In this document: piece after piece, positions 11,094 through 15,393 of the stretch | Numbering within the stretch: the stretch's first letter is position 1 | How the letters are laid out: each line of letters begins with the position of its first letter | DNA from: an uncultured Bacilli bacterium | GTDB lineage: Bacteria; Bacillota_I; Bacilli_A; RF39; UBA660 | Assembly (NCBI GenBank): GCA_944345045.1 | Contig: CALVMI010000038.1 | Span: 1-15,393 of the forward strand | Length of the DNA stretch: 15,393 bases | Direction: 5' to 3' | Notes under the pieces: model-generated | Database searches by the model: none | What the model was told of the DNA's origin: nothing | The model's input: only the letters and a program-made list of their open reading frames with translations | Translations under genes and position numbers: made by a program

Positions 11094-13658
11094 ATGCAAG
11101 AAAAATCAAAAGAAGAAGTGTTAGAACTTTTAAAAACAAGTGAGCAAGGCCTTACAGATGAAGAGGCAAAAGCAAGAATTTTAAAAAATGGGCAAAATAT
11201 TTTAATTAAGAAAAAGCAAAAAACATTTTTTCAAATGATATTAGAACAATTAACAGATAAGATGATCATTATTTTGCTTATTGCAGCAGTTCTATCTTTC
11301 TTTTTGGGAGAACAAGCTGAAGGAATAGTTATTCTTGTCATTGTCTTTATCAATGCTTTTATAAGCATTTGGGAAGAAAAGAAGGCAACGAAAGCTTTAC
11401 TCGCTTTGCAAGAGTTAAATGCTCCGAAGGCAAAAGTAATAAGAAAGGGTATTAAAAAAGAAATATTAGCTAGTGAACTTGTTGTTGGTGATATAGTTTA
11501 TATTGAAGCAGGCGACATTGTGCCAGCTGACATACGTCTTCTTTCAGAAAGCCAATTGCAAATGAATGAATCATCTTTAACAGGTGAAAGTACAACCGTT
11601 CACAAAGACGCGATGTTTATTGGGATGCCTGATACACCATTAGCTGAGCAAAAAAACTGTGCTTTTTCCTCAACGATTGTAGCGTTTGGTACGGCTTACG
11701 GCATCGTCGTAAAAACCGGTATGGATACCGAAGTAGGTAGCATCGCTTCCATGCTTCAAGATACAACTACTCTAGATTCGCCCTTAAAAAGGAAACTAAA
11801 TAAACTGGGTACCATTTTAAGTATTGTTGGCATTGTAATTAGCATTTTAATTTTTATAATCGGACTTGCTCATGGCCGGGATTTTATTGGCATTTTAATG
11901 ATTGCCATATCGCTTGCTATTTCTGTGATTCCCGAAGGCTTGCCGGCAACAGCCACGATTGTCATGGCTCTGGGAGTAGAAAGAATGGCCAAAAAGCAAG
12001 CGTTGGTAAAAACTTTACCAGCAGTAGAATCCCTTGGCAGTGCCACCTTTATATGTACAGATAAAACCGGAACATTAACAGAAAACAAAATGACTGTAAT
12101 AAAAATATATACAAAAGAAGAATTATTAAAAAAAGAACCAGCTGAAAGTATGTCTAAAGAACTTGCATATGCCATGGCTCTATGTAACAACGCATATTTA
12201 GAAGATGGCAAAATGATTGGCGATCCTACAGAAGGTGCTTTACTTTTGTTTTTAGAAAGCCATCATTTGAAAGTGGATGATATTAGAGAAAAACAAAAAC
12301 GTGTTTTTGAATCACCGTTTGATTCAGTTCGTAAACGAATGACTACAATAAATGAATATCAAATGAACTATCGTATATATACAAAAGGAGCTGTTGAAGA
12401 GCTTTTAGATTGTTGTACTATAAATGAAGAAGAAAAAAAATGTGTAAAAGAAAAAGTGGCATCTTTATCCGATAAAGGTATCCGTGTTTTAGGCTTTGCA
12501 ATGAAAGATACTTCCATCATTCCTAAAAGTGAAGAAGAAAATGTGGAAATGGATTTAACTTTTTTAGGCATTGTAGGGATGATTGATCCTCCAAGAAAAG
12601 AAGCGTTTGACTCCGTTAAAATTTGCCATGATGCCGGGATTAAAGTTGTTATGATTACTGGCGATCATCTCTTAACGGCTAAAAGCATTGCCAAAGATCT
12701 TGGGATTTATCAAGAAAGGGATCTTGCCTTAAGTGGCAACGAATTAAAAAAGCTAACCGATGAACAATTAGATAAAATTGTTTTTCAAGTTCGAGTCTAT
12801 GCTAGAGTTACTCCAGAAGATAAACTCCGAATCGTTTCCAGCCTACAAAAGCAAGGAGAAACGGTTGCTATGACTGGCGATGGAGTAAACGATTCGCCGG
12901 CCCTAAAAGCTGCGGATATTGGTGTTGCAATGGGAATAACTGGTACTGATGTTTCTAAGGAAGCCGCGGACATGATTTTACTTGATGATAATTTTTCGAC
13001 GATTACTGTAGCAATTCGTGAAGGAAGAAGAGTCTATCAAAATATAGAAAAAGTAATTCAATTTTTGCTTGCTGGGAATATTGCTGAAGTAGTAGTTATA
13101 TTCTTAACCATGCTTCTTAATTTAGAATCTCCTTTGATGGCTGTTCATATTTTATTTATCAATCTAGTTACGGATACATTTCCGTCGCTTGCCTTAGGTG
13201 TAGATCCAGAAACGAAAGATAGCATGAAGAAACCACCGCGAAAGAAAAATATTTTATTTGAAAAAGGAATTGTTGGTAGAATTCTTTTTTATGGAATTTA
13301 TTTAGCAATTATCACCTTAATTGCTTATCAAATTGGTTTAAAACAAAACTATAAAATTGCTTTAACAATGGCCTTTATGGTTCTATGCTTATCACAAATC
13401 TTTCATTCATTTAATCAACATTCAAATAGCATATCCCTATTTAGTAAAGATTCGCCACGAAATATCTATTTATTTGGCGCATGTCTAATATCATTCTTAG
13501 CTTTATTATTCGTGATTTTTGTTCCAACTATTCGTGACTTTTTCTCGCTAAGCATCTTGCCTTTCAAAGATTGGATTTGGATTATCTTCTTATCCTCTAC
13601 ACCAATTTTAGTTGTTGAATTTTTCAAATTTATTCGTAAACATATTAAAAGGTCCTAG
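11094..13658 (+). CDS. P-type Ca2+-transporting ATPase (SERCA/PMR1-like)
   Basis: The protein has 854 residues. An N-terminal cation-ATPase domain is followed by ten predicted membrane helices. Catalytic motifs are T163GES (actuator), P280EGLPA in M4, D323KTGTLTEN (phosphorylated Asp323), TGD in the hinge (MITGDH) and G595DGVNDSPALKAADIGVAMG. Ion-site residues of calcium pumps are seen: E281 in PEGLP, GNIAEV in M5 and NLVTDTFPSLALG in M6. The pattern is that of Firmicute Ca2+ exporters such as Listeria LMCA1 and B. subtilis YloB. It would pump Ca2+ out of the cytoplasm; in spore formers YloB is linked to sporulation. ATG 11094 follows AGGTGA by 4 bases; the nine codons upstream in frame are discarded. 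It lies downstream of the rpmA terminator and appears monocistronic. Confidence 0.92.
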   Translation: MQEKSKEEVLELLKTSEQGLTDEEAKARILKNGQNILIKKKQKTFFQMILEQLTDKMIIILLIAAVLSFFLGEQAEGIVILVIVFINAFISIWEEKKATKALLALQELNAPKAKVIRKGIKKEILASELVVGDIVYIEAGDIVPADIRLLSESQLQMNESSLTGESTTVHKDAMFIGMPDTPLAEQKNCAFSSTIVAFGTAYGIVVKTGMDTEVGSIASMLQDTTTLDSPLKRKLNKLGTILSIVGIVISILIFIIGLAHGRDFIGILMIAISLAISVIPEGLPATATIVMALGVERMAKKQALVKTLPAVESLGSATFICTDKTGTLTENKMTVIKIYTKEELLKKEPAESMSKELAYAMALCNNAYLEDGKMIGDPTEGALLLFLESHHLKVDDIREKQKRVFESPFDSVRKRMTTINEYQMNYRIYTKGAVEELLDCCTINEEEKKCVKEKVASLSDKGIRVLGFAMKDTSIIPKSEEENVEMDLTFLGIVGMIDPPRKEAFDSVKICHDAGIKVVMITGDHLLTAKSIAKDLGIYQERDLALSGNELKKLTDEQLDKIVFQVRVYARVTPEDKLRIVSSLQKQGETVAMTGDGVNDSPALKAADIGVAMGITGTDVSKEAADMILLDDNFSTITVAIREGRRVYQNIEKVIQFLLAGNIAEVVVIFLTMLLNLESPLMAVHILFINLVTDTFPSLALGVDPETKDSMKKPPRKKNILFEKGIVGRILFYGIYLAIITLIAYQIGLKQNYKIALTMAFMVLCLSQIFHSFNQHSNSISLFSKDSPRNIYLFGACLISFLALLFVIFVPTIRDFFSLSILPFKDWIWIIFLSSTPILVVEFFKFIRKHIKRS

Positions 13659-13675
13659 CTTTTTATAAAAAAATG

Positions 13676-13684
13676 TGCTACAAT
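13676..13684 (+). promoter_or_regulatory. Extended -10 promoter of the micro-ORF transcript
   Basis: TGC-TACAAT (13676-13684) is an extended -10 with no good -35. The predicted start is near 13691, giving a ~115-nt transcript ending at the terminator at 13782-13808. Confidence 0.5.
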
Positions 13685-13723
13685 GTAAATGTAAAAAGTA
13701 GTGAATAGAAGGGAAGGGATACT

Positions 13724-13753
13724 ATGTTAAGATGGCTTTTATTCTGGTTATAA
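13724..13753 (+). CDS. Nine-residue hydrophobic micro-ORF (MLRWLLFWL)
   Basis: ATG 13724 to TAA 13751-13753 encodes MLRWLLFWL. A purine-rich ribosome site (GAAGGGAAGGGA) lies 5-6 bases upstream, stronger than that of many genes here. It sits on its own short unit: extended -10 at 13676-13684 and terminator at 13782-13808. It could be a leader peptide, a membrane micropeptide, or the incidental start of a small RNA. There is no terminator-coupled gene directly downstream (the next start is at 13891), so classical attenuation is not obvious. The peptide resembles no family I know; its translation is inferred only from the ribosome site. Confidence 0.4.
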   Translation: MLRWLLFWL

Positions 13754-13781
13754 TTTAACGACTTAGATATATGTTTGAAAG

Positions 13782-13808
13782 AGGCTCAAACTTTGGGCCT
13801 TTTTCTTT
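13782..13808 (+). terminator. Terminator of the micro-ORF unit
   Basis: AGGCTCA (13782-13788) pairs with TGGGCCT (13794-13800), with one U-G pair and a 5-base loop, followed by TTTTCTTT. A preceding AAAG can extend the stem into the T-tract. Confidence 0.8.
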
Positions 13809-13890
13809 GTCAAAAAAATGTAAAACCTCAAAAAAAATATTTTGAACATTTAAGAATATGATAAACTTATTATAGAAGGTAGGTTATGTT

Positions 13891-14562
13891 ATGAGTAATG
13901 TTCAAATGAAATTTTTGTTAAAAGCTGTCTGCATGTATTTACTTTATTTTGTTTATTCAATGCTTACTAGTCAAATATCGGCAATTTTACAACTTGAAAA
14001 TACGTCTATTGTTAGCTTTGTAACAGATTTCCTTTTTACCTGCATAATTATTTTTGCATATCGAAAGGAATTAAAAGAGGATGCGAATACTATAGTAGAA
14101 AAGTATTCCATTAAAAAAATTCTTAAAAAAGTATTAATTGGCATTGGGCTTATAATGCTTCTTAGAATTGTTATGGGAATTATTACAGAATTAATCGCCC
14201 CTGGATTATCAGTGGATTCTAATACGGCATCTATTCTTGATTTATTAAAAACCGCGCCTATATACGCGATATTTAAAACGATGATTTTTGCTGTTGTATC
14301 AGAAGAATTATTATTTAGAAAATCTATTAGTTGCTTTATTAAAAACAACTGGGTTTTTGTTTTTGCTGGTGCATTAGCATACCCACTTTTAAACTTTGTT
14401 TTTAGTGGCGGGGCAACACCAGTCTTAGATTTTGTCATGTATTATATGACGGCAGTTGTACTAAACTATATATATGTAAAAAATGATCGCAATATATATA
14501 TTGTGATGATTGTTAAGTTTATCTTACAATTTTTGCCATTTATTGTTTTACTAACACTTTAA
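13891..14562 (+). CDS. CPBP (Abi) family-like membrane protein lacking the expected histidines
   Basis: The protein has 223 residues with about seven membrane helices. The CPBP glutamate motif EExxxR is present as VSE138-E139-LLFR143. In active CPBP glutamic proteases (Rce1/Abi family), the next helix has FxxxH and a later one another His with Asn. Here the aligned stretches are FAGALAYPLLNF and YIVMIVKFILQF, with Tyr164 and Lys209 where histidines are expected. The protein may therefore be proteolytically inactive or use an unusual site. ATG 13891 is preceded by GGTAGG 7 bases upstream. It is followed after 21 bases by a surface-anchored protein in the same direction with no terminator between, so the two probably form an operon. 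I saw no convincing promoter in 13809-13890. Confidence 0.75.
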   Translation: MSNVQMKFLLKAVCMYLLYFVYSMLTSQISAILQLENTSIVSFVTDFLFTCIIIFAYRKELKEDANTIVEKYSIKKILKKVLIGIGLIMLLRIVMGIITELIAPGLSVDSNTASILDLLKTAPIYAIFKTMIFAVVSEELLFRKSISCFIKNNWVFVFAGALAYPLLNFVFSGGATPVLDFVMYYMTAVVLNYIYVKNDRNIYIVMIVKFILQFLPFIVLLTL

Positions 14563-14583
14563 AAAAAAGAAAGGGAGAAAATT

Positions 14584-15273
14584 ATGAAGTCTAAACACCT
14601 GATTTATATTGGTATTGTTTTGCTTATTTTTGTCTGTGGCTTTACTGTATCAAAAGCATTTCTCCCAGTAAACATGAAAGAAATAACCTTGTCGGATAGT
14701 GATGATAAGGTTATTGCCATGGAAAATACAAAAACAAAAATGACAAAAACAGAAACGAAAGAATATTACTATTACGAAATAGAAGATTATGAAAGAGATT
14801 TAGAGTATTCATGGAAGTTTTTAAAAAATAGTGATGAAACTGTTTCAGTTGAAGATAGTCTTTATATTGAAGAAGATTTAAGACTTTCTTTAGATGCAAA
14901 TACAAAAGAAACCGAAAAAATAAATGAAGAAGTAGATCAAAAAAAGTTGATTATTACTTTTGATTATCATGGTGATTTACCTCTAGAAACAACTGTCAAA
15001 GTAAATGTTCAAAATAGATTTAAAAATGGTGAAAAACTATATTTGTATTATTACAATCCCGAATTAGATCAAATTGAATATATCGATCGTGGTGTAGAAG
15101 TGAAAAATGGCTATGTTGAATTTCAAATTGCTCATTGCTCAGACTATTTTTTAACTGCCGCGGTAGTTAACGATGCTGTAAATAATCCACAGAGTATAAA
15201 TTATATTATCATTGGTTTAGTTGTCGTAGTATTTATTTTAATTGCTGTAACACTATTCCAATCAAAAAAATAA
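14584..15273 (+). CDS. Exported protein anchored at both ends, unknown function
   Basis: The protein has 229 residues. It has an N-terminal signal-anchor or signal peptide (~5-25) and a C-terminal membrane helix (~206-225) followed by SKK. Between them lies an extracytoplasmic region: an acidic, Tyr-rich stretch (EYYYYEIEDYERDLEYSW), then a beta-rich domain (~120-196) with LIITFDYHGDLPLETTVKVNVQ, a strand YLYYYNPELDQIEYID and VEFQIAHCSDYFLTA. The last part resembles the closing 'dG.v.f...H.Sdyvl' strands of several Gram-positive surface domains; I cannot name the family. Ribosome site AAAGGGAGA lies 6-7 bases before ATG 14584. It lies 21 bases after the CPBP-like gene and is probably cotranscribed with it. 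No terminator is evident after the stop. Confidence 0.7.
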   Translation: MKSKHLIYIGIVLLIFVCGFTVSKAFLPVNMKEITLSDSDDKVIAMENTKTKMTKTETKEYYYYEIEDYERDLEYSWKFLKNSDETVSVEDSLYIEEDLRLSLDANTKETEKINEEVDQKKLIITFDYHGDLPLETTVKVNVQNRFKNGEKLYLYYYNPELDQIEYIDRGVEVKNGYVEFQIAHCSDYFLTAAVVNDAVNNPQSINYIIIGLVVVVFILIAVTLFQSKK

Positions 15274-15278
15274 AAGAA

Positions 15279-15307
15279 TTGTTAAATTTTAAAAAATTGT
15301 TTATAAT
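15279..15307 (+). promoter_or_regulatory. Promoter of the last, incomplete gene
   Basis: TTGTTA (15279-15284), a 17-base spacer and TATAAT (15302-15307) predict a start near 15314. Confidence 0.65.
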
Positions 15308-15329
15308 AAGAAAAGAATAGGGTGAGTCT

Positions 15330-15393
15330 ATGAAAATAAAATATAAAATACTGCTAGCAATCATAACCGTAGGAATAGGAATATGTTTGATGA
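15330..15393 (+). CDS. Start of an exported or membrane protein (partial)
   Basis: Only 21 codons are visible: MKIKYKILLAIITVGIGICL and one more Met, a basic start followed by a hydrophobic stretch that fits a signal peptide or first membrane helix. GGGTGA lies just upstream of ATG 15330, and a near-consensus promoter lies at 15279-15307. Its position suggests another surface protein beside the one ending at 15273, but under its own promoter. The product cannot be named. Confidence 0.6.
   Translation, partial: MKIKYKILLAIITVGIGICLM

Noticed and set aside
13801..13820. Minus-strand TTGACA at 13807-13812 as an antisense promoter to the micro-ORF, making it a third type I toxin
   Set aside because: There is no -10 at 16-18 bases and no opposite-strand terminator. 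The unit also lacks the 5'-3' complementarity seen at 9347-9975.

Overview
The window is AT-rich DNA on the standard bacterial code: UGA is used as a stop and UGG encodes Trp. It comes from a low-GC, anaerobic, endospore-lineage member of the Bacilli. The evidence is the pair spoIVFA-spoIVFB directly before rplU-prp-rpmA, an L27 with the Prp-cleaved N-terminal extension found in Firmicutes, class III ribonucleotide reductase (nrdD-nrdG), a YetF-type protein and a TIGR04086 protein. An uncultured gut Bacilli lineage (RF39- or Erysipelotrichales-like) would fit, but I cannot place it more precisely from sequence alone.

Layout. Positions 1-1249 hold the end of a surface-type protein, a convergent TIGR04086 membrane protein and a YetF/DUF421 membrane protein closed by a terminator. 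Positions 1302-3418 form one tightly overlapping operon: SPOR-domain membrane protein, radC, mreC, mreD. Positions 3399-7360 are an anaerobic nucleotide block. A Crp/Fnr-family regulator is divergent from nrdD-nrdG-dut, and the shared control region carries two copies of a matching candidate operator. Positions 7375-7848 encode a regulator with two XRE helix-turn-helix domains. Positions 8018-9356 are spoIVFA-spoIVFB. Positions 9347-9975 hold two tandem copies of a ~0.3 kb RNA module. Positions 9992-11042 are the rplU-prp-rpmA operon with its promoter, leader and terminator. The remainder is a P-type Ca2+ ATPase, a very small transcription unit encoding a 9-residue peptide, a CPBP-like membrane protein lacking its expected histidines, a double-anchored surface protein and the start of one more exported protein.

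Gene order matches, from established knowledge, the Bacillus subtilis cluster spoIIB...radC-mreBCD-minCD-spoIVFA-spoIVFB-rplU-prp-rpmA. Here mreB and minCD are absent from the window, and the regulator/nrdDG/dut/XRE block sits where minCD would be.

The most notable content is the tandem module at 9347-9975. Each copy has a sense promoter, a strong ribosome site, a 25-residue hydrophobic peptide gene and a terminator. Each also has an oppositely directed -10 or full promoter at the 3' end and an opposite-strand terminator ending near the peptide stop codon. The predicted mRNA 5' end is complementary to its own 3' end. Stems are identical between copies while loops and linkers differ. This is the architecture of a type I toxin-antitoxin system with a convergent antisense RNA, and I do not recognise the peptide family.
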